Assembly: GCF_900129765.1 (NCBI RefSeq)
Contig: NZ_FQWU01000003.1
Coordinates: 248,001 to 312,000 of the forward strand
Source of the DNA: Massilia sp. CF038
GTDB taxonomy: Bacteria > Pseudomonadota > Gammaproteobacteria > Burkholderiales > Burkholderiaceae_D
Direction of reading: 5' to 3'
DNA: 64,000 bases
Shown: positions 34,231-42,422 of the stretch, in pieces
Layout of the letters: each line of letters opens with the position of its first letter
Numbering within the stretch: the first letter of the stretch is position 1
Notes under the pieces: model-generated
Database searches by the model: none
Seen by the model: the letters and a program-made list of their open reading frames with translations, nothing else
What the model was told of the DNA's origin: nothing
Made by a program: the position numbers and the translations under genes

Positions 34231-35078
34231 GCTGCCACCTTGCCGCACACGCGCGCGGCGATGGCGCGCGCCATCTCAAGTTCGCTGGCCAGTTCGGCCA
34301 GCGGCGGAATGGCGTCGTCGCGCTCAATCATGGTGGCCACGGGACCGAAGCGCTGCAGCGCGCGCGCGTACAGCGACCACACCGGATCGGCCACGGCGTG
34401 ATCATGGGTGTCGATGATGATGCCCTCCTGGACGCTGTGTCCGGCCAGGTGGATTTGCTGCACGCGTGCCGGCGGCAAGGCGCGCAGATAGGTGTCGGGG
34501 TCGAAGCCGTGATTGACGCTGCTGACATAGACGTTGTTCACGTCCAGCAGAATCAGGCTGTCGGATTGTTCGGCGACTGCGCTGACGAATTCCCATTCAG
34601 GCATCGTGTCGTCGTTAAAGGAGAGATAGCTGGAGACGTTTTCAAGCAAAATGCGGCGTCCCAGAACGTCCTGCACGCGGCGCACATTGGCCACCACAGT
34701 GGACAGCGCCTCGTCGCTGTACGGGAGCGGGTACAGGTCGTGCAGATTGCGGCCCAGGGTGCCAGTCCAGCACAAATGATCGGACACCCACAGCGGCTGC
34801 ACGCGGTCGATCAGCGCCTTGAGCGCTTGCAGATAGTCCGGCGAGGGTCCATCGGCGCTGCCGACGGACATGGACACGCCGTGCATCACCAGCGGGTAAT
34901 CGCGGCGCACCATCTCGAGCATGGCCAGCGGCTTGCCGCCGCCCAGATAATTTTCGCTCAGGATTTCAAACCAGTCCACGCCCGTTTGGGCCGGCGTGGT
35001 GTCCGCCAGTTCGGCGTAGTGCGCGCTGCGCAAGCCCAGGCCGAAACCGGGTGACGGCATCTGTCGTAGTCGGTTCAT
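34227..35078 (-). CDS. bufB: BufB-like multinuclear non-heme iron oxygenase (DUF692)
   Basis: 283 residues of the DUF692/MNIO family, relatives of MbnB. Family marks are [79 protein letters not shown] and IHLAGH with DTHDHAV, which together supply the metal-binding His, Asp and Glu. In characterised bufferins, BufB oxidises Cys residues of BufA to thiooxazole-type groups. ATG 35078 is 24 bases after bufA; upstream codons in frame belong to bufA. The stop overlaps the bufC start (ATGA). Cytoplasmic. Confidence 0.92.
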   Translation of the reverse strand: MNRLRQMPSPGFGLGLRSAHYAELADTTPAQTGVDWFEILSENYLGGGKPLAMLEMVRRDYPLVMHGVSMSVGSADGPSPDYLQALKALIDRVQPLWVSDHLCWTGTLGRNLHDLYPLPYSDEALSTVVANVRRVQDVLGRRILLENVSSYLSFNDDTMPEWEFVSAVAEQSDSLILLDVNNVYVSSVNHGFDPDTYLRALPPARVQQIHLAGHSVQEGIIIDTHDHAVADPVWSLYARALQRFGPVATMIERDDAIPPLAELASELEMARAIAARVCGKVAA

Positions 35079-35101
35079 GGTGGGCTGCGCAGCGCTGCGG
35101 C

Positions 35102-35374
35102 TTACTTGTTCAGATCGATGATCTTGCCGTTTTTGGCCAGGCATTCGCCCGCCTTGGTGGCCAGGAAGCCGTGGCCTTTGCAGCTGTTCTGACCCTTGCA
35201 CTTGTTTTCCGCAGTGGCGCAGTCGCTGGTGCCCTTGCAGCTGTTGATGCCCGCGCAATGGACGACGTCCGCTGCAGCGATGCTGGTGGTCGGGGCGGCA
35301 ATGGCCGATGTGGACATGGCCAGGACGGCTGCTGCTGCTGCAATCATGGCGCCGGCTTTGTTGGTGTTGTTCAT
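35102..35374 (-). CDS. bufA: Bufferin-type RiPP precursor (BufA2-like, DUF2282 relative)
   Basis: 90 residues. Residues 1-27 are a signal peptide (hydrophobic Ala-rich core, cut near AIA); the mature part has six Cys at 40, 46, 52, 59, 65 and 78, with the repeated motif NSCKG at 44-48 and 63-67. This spacing resembles the BufA2 branch of bufferins, which are secreted copper-binding peptides with modified Cys. ATG 35374 has GAGGAACG upstream; a TTG 15 bases earlier is a poorer start. First gene of the buf operon, with an ECF-like promoter upstream. Exact modified residues are not predictable. Confidence 0.88.
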   Translation of the reverse strand: MNNTNKAGAMIAAAAAVLAMSTSAIAAPTTSIAAADVVHCAGINSCKGTSDCATAENKCKGQNSCKGHGFLATKAGECLAKNGKIIDLNK

Positions 35375-35448
35375 GGTCTCGTTCCTCAATAGTTTGGTGG
35401 GTTTGGCTGGTTCCGCCCGCGCCTTCCTTGACGCTGGCTTGGGAGTCA

Positions 35449-35474
35449 GTCGGACCGGAGAAGGATCTCCTTAC
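35449..35474 (-). promoter_or_regulatory. Candidate ECF-type promoter of the bufferin operon
   Basis: On the minus strand GTAAGG (35474-35469) is separated by 16 bases from CGAC (35452-35449). This has the layout of ECF-sigma promoters such as GTAACC-N16-CGAA in Caulobacter SigF (from memory). The start codon lies about 75 bases downstream. Confidence 0.4.
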
Positions 35475-35557
35475 AAACTTTTCAACTTTTTTTCATGGCC
35501 AGCGATAAGCCATGCATGTATGATGAAACAATGTTAAGCAATCGATAAGGAATCAGC

Positions 35558-36211
35558 ATGATCACCATCCGTGCCTTGCAAGCAATCGTTCTGGCCAGCG
35601 CCATGTTCTCTGTTGCGGCCGGCCAAGCCCAGGCAACCCCCGTGTCCGGCGCCATTCACATGGAAGCCGAATACGGTAATCACGTCGGGTACGAACTCGA
35701 CAATGGCGCGGCCAGCTGGCGTCATGGCCTCGACGGCACCATGTACACCAGCGACAACATCAATTGGGCCAATGACGGCGTCAATATGTTCTTCGAACGG
35801 GGCGACCAGCGCTGGTTGATGCAGTTTGTAGCGCCGCTGTACGATCCGCGTGACGGCAGCGATGATGGGCAGATGCTGCAAGTGGGCCTGTACGACAATG
35901 TCAATGGCGACGCGCGCTACGCCCCCAACCAGGCAGGCATGGCCATCTCGAGCCCCCTTGGGTCGATGGTGGAATGGTCAGGCTGGTTCCGCGTGCTCGA
36001 TATCGCGTACGGCAATGACGGCAATCTGAGCCGCTTTGCGGTCGACTTCATGCAGTACGACACATGGAATCAGACGGGTCCTGCGCTGAGCGGCTCGCTG
36101 CGCTACAACTCGGCACTGCCGATCAAGGGCGTGTCCGTGCCGGAACCTGGTTCGGTCCTGCTGCTGCTGGCGGGCCTGGGTATACTGGCCGGGGCGCGGC
36201 GCCGCATTTAA
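35558..36211 (+). CDS. PEP-CTERM sorting domain protein
   Basis: 217 residues. Signal peptide to about residue 26 (AQA). The mature middle, 27-190, is beta-rich with many Asp and Trp residues and no family I recognise. The last 24 residues form a PEP-CTERM signal: VPEPGSVLLLLAGLG followed by a hydrophobic stretch and ARRR, from 194. Such proteins are cut and anchored or released by an exosortase, often with exopolysaccharide; no exosortase gene is in the window. RBS AAGGA. Divergent from bufA and convergent with the DUF2726 gene (4-base overlap). Confidence 0.9.
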   Translation: MITIRALQAIVLASAMFSVAAGQAQATPVSGAIHMEAEYGNHVGYELDNGAASWRHGLDGTMYTSDNINWANDGVNMFFERGDQRWLMQFVAPLYDPRDGSDDGQMLQVGLYDNVNGDARYAPNQAGMAISSPLGSMVEWSGWFRVLDIAYGNDGNLSRFAVDFMQYDTWNQTGPALSGSLRYNSALPIKGVSVPEPGSVLLLLAGLGILAGARRRI

Positions 36212-37002
36212 CGGTGACGCGTATCGAACGCGTCGTTCCAGCTGGGCTTGGTCGGGGTCCGGTTGATGAAGGGCGCGTTGGCTTCTTCGATGTTGTAAAT
36301 TTCGGTCAGCACCTCGGGTGGGAAGCCGGCCCGTTTGGTGGCGCGGCTTTGCACCGATAGCGAGATCAGATATTCCTCAAGATGATTGGGCTCGGTGCAG
36401 AACATGCAAATCCGTTCCCACACGTGAGGATAAGCTGCCTTGGTATGGCCCAGCGGCGCCAGCGCTTCGAGCGCCTTGACGGTCAGCGAGGTGGCACGCG
36501 CGAAGGTAATGCTGGGCATGTCGTCAAGCAGGCTGCCCGGGGCGGAAGCGAGATTTTCCGCCTCGTCCTTGGCAGCGGCCGGTTCCGCGTAGGAGCCGAA
36601 CATGCGCTGCATCTGTTCGCTGGTAGGCAAGTTCTGCTTGTCCCAGCAGAAATGACGGATGCTTGCGGAGCGCAACAGCTGGGCGTTCGAGCCCGGTGTG
36701 TTGTCAATCACGCCGCCGGACTTCAATTCAATCACGCACAGCAAAGTCAGGCGGGCATCGAACACCGCGTAATCGACCTTGCGGCCCAGTAAATATTCCT
36801 TCTCCGAACGGCGTTGCCGGGTATCCGTGCTGACGGGGGTCATCAAAGCACGCAACTCCACATCCGGGAACACATAGCACTTGGGCAAAGCGCGCCGCAG
36901 CCTGCCATAAAACGCCTTTTGCTCACTCCGGAAGAATGGCTTTTTGGTAAAAGCCGGAATCGCTTCTGGAGGTGAGTTCTTCTTTAAGAGGCGCGAGAGC
37001 AT
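36208..37002 (-). CDS. DUF2726 protein with PD-(D/E)XK-like core
   Basis: 264 residues. The N-terminal half has FFRSEQKAFYGRLRRALPKC, then KVDYAVFDARLTLLCVIELKSG, a D-(x)n-ExK arrangement as in PD-(D/E)XK nuclease-fold proteins, and this matches DUF2726. The C-terminal half has Cys and His (HVWERICMFCTEPNHLEEY) and no clear family. Cytoplasmic; no evidence of partners, and it is divergent from the collagenase gene. Function unknown. Confidence 0.75.
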   Translation of the reverse strand: MLSRLLKKNSPPEAIPAFTKKPFFRSEQKAFYGRLRRALPKCYVFPDVELRALMTPVSTDTRQRRSEKEYLLGRKVDYAVFDARLTLLCVIELKSGGVIDNTPGSNAQLLRSASIRHFCWDKQNLPTSEQMQRMFGSYAEPAAAKDEAENLASAPGSLLDDMPSITFARATSLTVKALEALAPLGHTKAAYPHVWERICMFCTEPNHLEEYLISLSVQSRATKRAGFPPEVLTEIYNIEEANAPFINRTPTKPSWNDAFDTRHR

Positions 37003-37370
37003 GGTGGGATATTTACTGGGAGAAGTGGGTAGACAGTGTGCAATTTCTTTGTAAATAACACAAGAAAAATCGGCAAAATGTTATCACTTTCTATGAAAAA
37101 TGAATAGTTATTGCACCATAGAACTGTAGCGTTTGCACCAATATGATCGTTTCATTATGCCGATTCCTGTACAGACGCTTGGGTAAACATGAGCAAAGAC
37201 GTTTTTACGGCGCCAATGCCGACTTTTACGCGAAAGTTCCGGGCTAGTATGGCCTCCGCCTAAAGGCCAGGTAGAACGCGAGTTACCCACCTTCGCGTTT
37301 GACACGCAGCGCAGTCCCGATCCCGGAGTGCGTTTGCGTGTCACCACCCAACCACCAACGGAGAGAGACC
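37003..37370. other. Intergenic region upstream of the collagenase gene
   Basis: 368 bases with no gene. It is AT-richer than its surroundings in the first 150 bases. The 8-mer TTGCACCA occurs twice in the same direction at 37111-37118 and 37133-37140, 22 bases apart (two turns of the helix), a spacing suited to a regulator. A TAGTAT sequence at 37245-37250 could be a -10 box but has no good -35. Confidence 0.5.
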
Positions 37371-39614
37371 ATGATCATAAAAAAACCAACGCTCGTGCTA
37401 GCCGGCGTTATTGCCGTCTGCGCCAGCAGCACCGCTTTTGCAGCAGCCCAGGCAAACGATGGCCACACGCACCAGCGCCTCAAGCAAGCTGAACCACCAC
37501 ACGCCCGCACCATCCTGCCGCCGTCGCTCGAGCAATCGACCTTCAAGCTGCCCGCCACCACCAAACCACGCTATGACCTGATGCCGAAAAATCCGGCATT
37601 GCGGATGCAGGCAATGGCAGCGACACCGGAATGCAAGAACATGGATACCCTGGCGGGCTACCGCGGTGCCGCACTGGCCGAATACCTGGCCACCCTGCCT
37701 GACTACGAGTGCACCTATCCGCTGTTCTCGCTGAGCGCTGCGCAAGCTGCCACCGTGTATTCGGCCAGTAATTTCGCTGCAGTGGTGAGCCGCTTCAGCA
37801 GCGAAGCGAGCACTTACTCTGCCTCCAACCGCGCACTGGTCAACCTGGCCTTGTATCTGCGCGCTGGCTACTATCTGGCAGGCAGCAACACCATTCCGGC
37901 CCCGGCAACCGCGCAGACCACAGCGCTGCGCACGCCGATCCGCAATCTGGTGGAAGGATCGGCACTGTTCCGCCCGAACGCGGTCGCAACCACGACTGCG
38001 GGCGAAACCATCCGCCTGATCACCAATATGCATGACGAGGCGTACTACCTGCCCTCGATGAAGAAGGTGCTGGCCCGCTTTACCAATTCGTCCAGCACGC
38101 CGAACGCCGCAGATGCAGTCAAGGACCCGAGCGCGGCCGGTGGCCTGACCTCGGCACTGACGGTGATTTTCTATGCCCATTCCCGTCCGGATGGTGTGCC
38201 CGTGCTGCAGAACGATAGCTCCTACCCTATCGCGCTGAACAACTTTGTCACGCAAAACAAGGCTGCCCTGCTTTCGTCTTCGGTCGCGTATCAGCTGACC
38301 GACGCCGCCAACGAAGCCTTCCGCTTCATGCAATACAGCGGCTTAAAAGCCACCGTCAAACCGATGGTGCAAGCCACGCTGGCCAGCAGCAGCATGACCG
38401 GGACCGACAGTGGTCTGTGGCTGGCAGGCGCGGCAGCGGTGAAATACTATGACAACGCCAACTGCGCGCAATACGGCACCTGCGACTATGAGAAGAAACT
38501 GGCTGACGCCGTGCTCAAGTACAGCTACACCTGCAGCCCGTCGCTGCGCATTCGCGCCCAGGACATGACGACCGCCCAGCTGCAGGAATCGTGCGCCATC
38601 CTCGGCAAGGAAGAAGGCTATTTCCACGACATGCTGCAAACCAACCGCAAGCCAGTCGCCAACGACTTGAACTCGACGCTGGAACTGGTGGTGTTTGACG
38701 ACTATGCCAACTACAGCAAGTACGCGTCGGTCATTTACGACATCTCGACCGACAACGGCGGCATGTATCTGGAAGGTGACCCATCGGTGGCTGGCAACCA
38801 GGCCCGCTTCATTGCACACGAAGCCTCGTGGCTGCGTCCGACCTTCTCGGTCTGGAATCTGCAGCACGAATATGTGCATTACCTCGATGGCCGCTTCGAC
38901 ATGAAGGGTGACTTTGGCGACGGCACCACCAAGCCCACCGTGTGGTGGATCGAGGGGATCGCCGAGTATCTGTCGCTGGGCAACAATAACCAGCAATCGA
39001 TCGATATTGCCAAGAGCGGCACATACAAGCTGAGCCAAATCTTCGGCAACACCTATTCAATGGGCGACTACACCAACCGTGCCTATCGCTGGGGTTACAT
39101 GGCAACGCGCTTCATGAATGAACGCCACCGCGCCGACATCGACGCCGTTGTCGCCAAGTTCCGCGTGGGCGACTACGAGGGTTACCAGACCTATATGAAC
39201 TATATCGGTACCCGCTACGACAATGAGTTTGCCGCCTGGGTCCAGACTGCCACCACGGCCGGCACGCCACCGTTGCCAAGTACCGGCCTGCCGCCTTGCA
39301 CGCAAGCCAGCTACCTGGGCAAAGGCTGCTCGATCTACAACCTGTCGGGCAACAGCGAAGCCTATGTGTATATCCAGGTGCCAGCCGGCGCCAAGAACCT
39401 GCGCGTGTGGACCAGCGGTGGCACCGGCGACGCCGACCTGTACATGGCCTTGAACCGCTACCCCACCACCACCGGCTACACGATTGCCTCGGCCACGGCT
39501 GGCAATAATGAAAGCGTGAAGCTGGTGTATCCGGTGTCGGGCTACTGGTACTACATCATGCTGAAGGCCAAAACGCCGTTCTCGGGTGTGACCGTCAGCG
39601 CCACTTACGACTAA
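37371..39614 (+). CDS. M9 family metallopeptidase (collagenase type) with C-terminal PPC domain
   Basis: 747 residues with a signal peptide (about 1-26). The peptidase domain carries the zinc motif HEYVH (His499, Glu500, His503) with a probable third ligand Glu528 in WWIEGIAEYLS. The N-terminal activator domain has YASNFAAVVSRF-like segments typical of collagenases. The C-terminal 100 residues (from about 645) form a prepeptidase C-terminal (PPC) domain: LSGNSEAYVYIQVPAGAKNLRVW, TSGGTGDADLYM. Secreted. ATG 37371 has GGAGAGAG upstream; an upstream in-frame ATG at 37299 has no ribosome site. A strong terminator follows. Confidence 0.9.
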   Translation: MIIKKPTLVLAGVIAVCASSTAFAAAQANDGHTHQRLKQAEPPHARTILPPSLEQSTFKLPATTKPRYDLMPKNPALRMQAMAATPECKNMDTLAGYRGAALAEYLATLPDYECTYPLFSLSAAQAATVYSASNFAAVVSRFSSEASTYSASNRALVNLALYLRAGYYLAGSNTIPAPATAQTTALRTPIRNLVEGSALFRPNAVATTTAGETIRLITNMHDEAYYLPSMKKVLARFTNSSSTPNAADAVKDPSAAGGLTSALTVIFYAHSRPDGVPVLQNDSSYPIALNNFVTQNKAALLSSSVAYQLTDAANEAFRFMQYSGLKATVKPMVQATLASSSMTGTDSGLWLAGAAAVKYYDNANCAQYGTCDYEKKLADAVLKYSYTCSPSLRIRAQDMTTAQLQESCAILGKEEGYFHDMLQTNRKPVANDLNSTLELVVFDDYANYSKYASVIYDISTDNGGMYLEGDPSVAGNQARFIAHEASWLRPTFSVWNLQHEYVHYLDGRFDMKGDFGDGTTKPTVWWIEGIAEYLSLGNNNQQSIDIAKSGTYKLSQIFGNTYSMGDYTNRAYRWGYMATRFMNERHRADIDAVVAKFRVGDYEGYQTYMNYIGTRYDNEFAAWVQTATTAGTPPLPSTGLPPCTQASYLGKGCSIYNLSGNSEAYVYIQVPAGAKNLRVWTSGGTGDADLYMALNRYPTTTGYTIASATAGNNESVKLVYPVSGYWYYIMLKAKTPFSGVTVSATYD

Positions 39615-39636
39615 GTTTCACGATCGCCTCCTTCGG

Positions 39637-39670
39637 CCCTGCACCGTGTCCCCGGTGCAGGGTTTTTTTT
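39637..39670 (+). terminator. Rho-independent terminator after the collagenase gene
   Basis: Nine-bp perfect stem CCCTGCACC (39637-39645) with GGTGCAGGG (39654-39662), an 8-nt loop, then eight T. It directly abuts the end of the convergent serine hydrolase gene. Confidence 0.92.
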
Positions 39671-41336
39671 ACTTCAGGCGGCTACCGGGATATTCCTGCC
39701 CGTTCTGCAACAAGACCAGCTTGTCATTGCCGTCAAAGCGTACCTTGGCCGGGACGTCGCTGACAGCAAACACGGATTCCGATTCGGCCACCAGCGCGTA
39801 AGCAGGCTGCCCGGTCACTTGACCGATGAGTTTGTCGCCCTCGCGCTTGATGGTCAGGACAACCCGCGGCGCCAGTTCAAAGCGGCCGCTATACGCGTCC
39901 AGGGTCGTCTGGCTCACCGGAAAGCCTTTGGCGGGCGGTGGTGCATCACCGGTGCGCTTGCTGACGATATCTTTTCCGTCCTCATGCAGGGTGAGCTGGG
40001 TCACCTGACCCTTGGCATCGCGCTCGAACGTGAAGGTGGAGAACGTGTCGGGGACAAAATAGCTGTCCTTGGCATAAGGGACGATCTCGACCGGTGAACG
40101 GTCGCCACGCTGCATGGTCAGTTTGCCCCCAGCGAAGCGTACTGTCCGCAGCAGTTTTTCATCCTGCTGGTACACGCCAGTGGCCGCGGCCAGGACGGCC
40201 GGGTCGGACTTGATGGCTTTGAGCACCGGGAAAGGGTTGCCAGCGGCTATCGCTGCGATTTTACGTGCGACAAAATCCGGCGACGCCAGGCCGCCGTCGA
40301 TGTTGGCTAGTACGGCGACGAACACCTTCTTCTCAGGCAATCGCAAGGCAAAGGTGGAGAAGCCGTTGATGCCGCCGCCGTGCGCGATCATCGGCGTGCC
40401 GCGCAAACTGTCGATGCCCCAGCCGTAACCATAGTTGGTCAGTTTACCGTCAGCCAGCTTGTACGAGGTGAAGGCCCTGGCCCAGCTGTCGGGCTTGAGC
40501 AGTTTGCCGGCACTGATCGCGGCGTCCCAGATCGCCAGATCGTCCACGGTCGAGACCAGCGCGCCGGCTGCATAGGGTTGGGTCATGCTCAGCGGTGTTG
40601 CCAGCACGAAGCCGTCGCTGTCCTTGCTGTGGCCCACTGCCCGCAGCGGCGGCACTTTTTCACTGCCTTCATAGGCGGTATGAACCATGCCCAGCGGTGT
40701 GAAGATGCGCTGCTCCAGGAAGTTTGCGTAGCTCACTCCGGAGATTTTTTCGATGATGGCCCCGAGCACGAAATAGCCGGAATTGTTGTACTTCATGCGC
40801 GTGCCCGGCTCGAATTCAAGCGCGTCATTCTTGAACGAGTCGATCATTGCGCTGGGAGTCAGGTCGCGCGTCATGCCTTTCACGTAGTCCGGTTTGCCGG
40901 TAAAGCTGACGATGCCCGACGTATGGGTCAGAAGGTGTTCGATCGTGATGATCTTGCCCTGCATGGGATAGTCGGGCAGGAATGTGGTGATCGGGTCAGA
41001 CAGGCTCAGCTTGCCCTCCTCGGCCAGCATCAGAATTGCCACTGCAGTAAATTGCTTGGTGATCGAGCCGAGGCGCAAAGTCATGTCTGGTGTCATCGCG
41101 ACCTTGCCAGCCACGTCCGCACGGCCGTACGCCTTGCGCAGGACGGTCTTGCCTTCCTTGGTGACAATGACGGTCACGCCCGGTTCGTCTGCCTTGTACA
41201 TGGGAGCAATGGCTGCGTCAATTTTGGCAGCGAGTGCCTGGTCGACCTTGGCGGCGACCGGGGCAGCCTGCACGACGCTGACAGGTAATTGAAGCAGAAG
41301 AACAGCGGCGAGGCAAAACGGGGTGAGCTTGAGCAT
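39669..41336 (-). CDS. Serine hydrolase of the beta-lactamase class C family
   Basis: 555 residues with a signal peptide (cut near VQA, residue 24). The penicillin-binding fold has Ser91-Ile-Thr-Lys94 (SITK) and Tyr183-Asn-Asn185 (YNNSGY), then the HGGGINGF loop. Beyond about 350 there is an extra C-terminal domain with beta-strands (KLTMQRGDRSPVEIVPYAKDS), as in esterase or D-aminopeptidase-like members. Probably periplasmic. Substrate unknown; beta-lactamase activity is not implied. An 11-bp inverted repeat spans the promoter region. Confidence 0.88.
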   Translation of the reverse strand: MLKLTPFCLAAVLLLQLPVSVVQAAPVAAKVDQALAAKIDAAIAPMYKADEPGVTVIVTKEGKTVLRKAYGRADVAGKVAMTPDMTLRLGSITKQFTAVAILMLAEEGKLSLSDPITTFLPDYPMQGKIITIEHLLTHTSGIVSFTGKPDYVKGMTRDLTPSAMIDSFKNDALEFEPGTRMKYNNSGYFVLGAIIEKISGVSYANFLEQRIFTPLGMVHTAYEGSEKVPPLRAVGHSKDSDGFVLATPLSMTQPYAAGALVSTVDDLAIWDAAISAGKLLKPDSWARAFTSYKLADGKLTNYGYGWGIDSLRGTPMIAHGGGINGFSTFALRLPEKKVFVAVLANIDGGLASPDFVARKIAAIAAGNPFPVLKAIKSDPAVLAAATGVYQQDEKLLRTVRFAGGKLTMQRGDRSPVEIVPYAKDSYFVPDTFSTFTFERDAKGQVTQLTLHEDGKDIVSKRTGDAPPPAKGFPVSQTTLDAYSGRFELAPRVVLTIKREGDKLIGQVTGQPAYALVAESESVFAVSDVPAKVRFDGNDKLVLLQNGQEYPGSRLK

Positions 41337-41347
41337 GGAAGCGTCCT

Positions 41348-41391
41348 GTTACGTTGGTTTTAAAGAAAAATCAATATAAGACCAACGCAAC
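41348..41391. promoter_or_regulatory. Inverted repeat in the promoter of the serine hydrolase gene
   Basis: GTTACGTTGGT (41348-41358) and ACCAACGCAAC (41381-41391) are inverted copies (10 of 11), with a 22-base spacer that includes a TATATT-like -10 on the minus strand. This fits an operator. No regulator gene lies beside it. Confidence 0.45.
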
Positions 41392-41457
41392 AGCGGGGAC
41401 AGCGCCATGCGACGAACGGTGCTTACGGCGTGATCAGCGGAAAAAAATAAGCCTTGA

Positions 41458-42321
41458 TCAGCCGATGGCGTTGAGCTTTCGGATGCTGTCCGGATCGAGC
41501 ACCAGACTGCCGGCAAGCATGTTATCGCGCAGATGCGCCACTGAGGTGGTGCCTGGAATCAGCAAAATGTTGGGCGAGCGCTGCAGCAGCCAGGCCAGCG
41601 CCACCTGCATGGGGTTCGCGTGCAATGTCGCGGCCACCTCGGACAGGACGGAAGACTGCAATGGCGAGAAGCCGCCCAGCGGGAAGAACGGTACATAGGC
41701 AATACCGGCCTGGTTCAGCTGGTCGATGAGCGCGTCGTCGGTCCGGTGCGCCAGGTTGTACTGGTTCTGCACGCACACAATGTCGCAGATCCCACGGCCT
41801 TGCTGAACTTGTGTGGCAGTGACATGACTCAGGCCGATATGGCGAATCAGGCCGCGCTGCTGCAGTTCTGCCAGGGCCGCGAGCGGTTCCTCGATCGAGC
41901 CCTCGACCGGGTGATGCACGTCGAGCATGATGCGCAAATTGACCACATCCATCACCTCCAGACCCAGATGGCGCAGATTGTCTTCCACCGCGCTGTGCAG
42001 TTCCGCCCGGCTTTGGGCCGGCAGCCAGGCGCCGTCGCTGCCACGCCGCGCGCCAACCTTGGTCACAATCGTCAAATCGTCCGGATACGGCGCCAGGGCG
42101 GACTTGATGAGTTTGTTGGTGACATGGGGACCGTAAAAGTCGCTGGTGTCGATGTGATTGACGCCCAGTGCCAGCGCCTGCTCCAGGACGTGCTCGGCGG
42201 CGGCCTGGTCAGCGGGCGGGCCGAACACGCCCGGTCCGCTCAGGCGCATGGCGCCGTAGCCGATGCGCTTGACGGTGCGCTGTCCCAATTGATAGGTGCC
42301 TGCCGAATTCAAGTTGTTCAT
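41458..42321 (-). CDS. Aldo/keto reductase
   Basis: 287 residues. NAD(P)H-dependent reductase with the catalytic tetrad visible as DTSDFYG (Asp and Tyr), TKVGARR (Lys) and MLDVHHP (His). The C-terminal GTTSVAHLRDNMLAGSL binds the cofactor. ATG 42321 follows GGAGAAAG; an in-frame upstream stretch to 42474 is not coding-like. It is divergent from the LysR gene with 101 bases between starts and a good promoter candidate at 42355-42383, so LysR probably controls it. Confidence 0.9.
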   Translation of the reverse strand: MNNLNSAGTYQLGQRTVKRIGYGAMRLSGPGVFGPPADQAAAEHVLEQALALGVNHIDTSDFYGPHVTNKLIKSALAPYPDDLTIVTKVGARRGSDGAWLPAQSRAELHSAVEDNLRHLGLEVMDVVNLRIMLDVHHPVEGSIEEPLAALAELQQRGLIRHIGLSHVTATQVQQGRGICDIVCVQNQYNLAHRTDDALIDQLNQAGIAYVPFFPLGGFSPLQSSVLSEVAATLHANPMQVALAWLLQRSPNILLIPGTTSVAHLRDNMLAGSLVLDPDSIRKLNAIG

Positions 42322-42354
42322 GTTCTTTCTCCAAGTGGTGGACGACTGGGTACA

Positions 42355-42383
42355 AGAATAAGCGCTGGGGATTACTTCAACAA
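42355..42383 (-). promoter_or_regulatory. Candidate promoter of the aldo/keto reductase gene
   Basis: On the minus strand TTGTTG (42383-42378) and TATTCT (42360-42355) are 17 bases apart, 34 bases before the ATG. It lies in the shared region with the divergent LysR gene. Confidence 0.5.
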
Positions 42384-42422
42384 TTGGGCATAATGTGTAC
42401 GGGCTGTGCGGATTGATGGACA

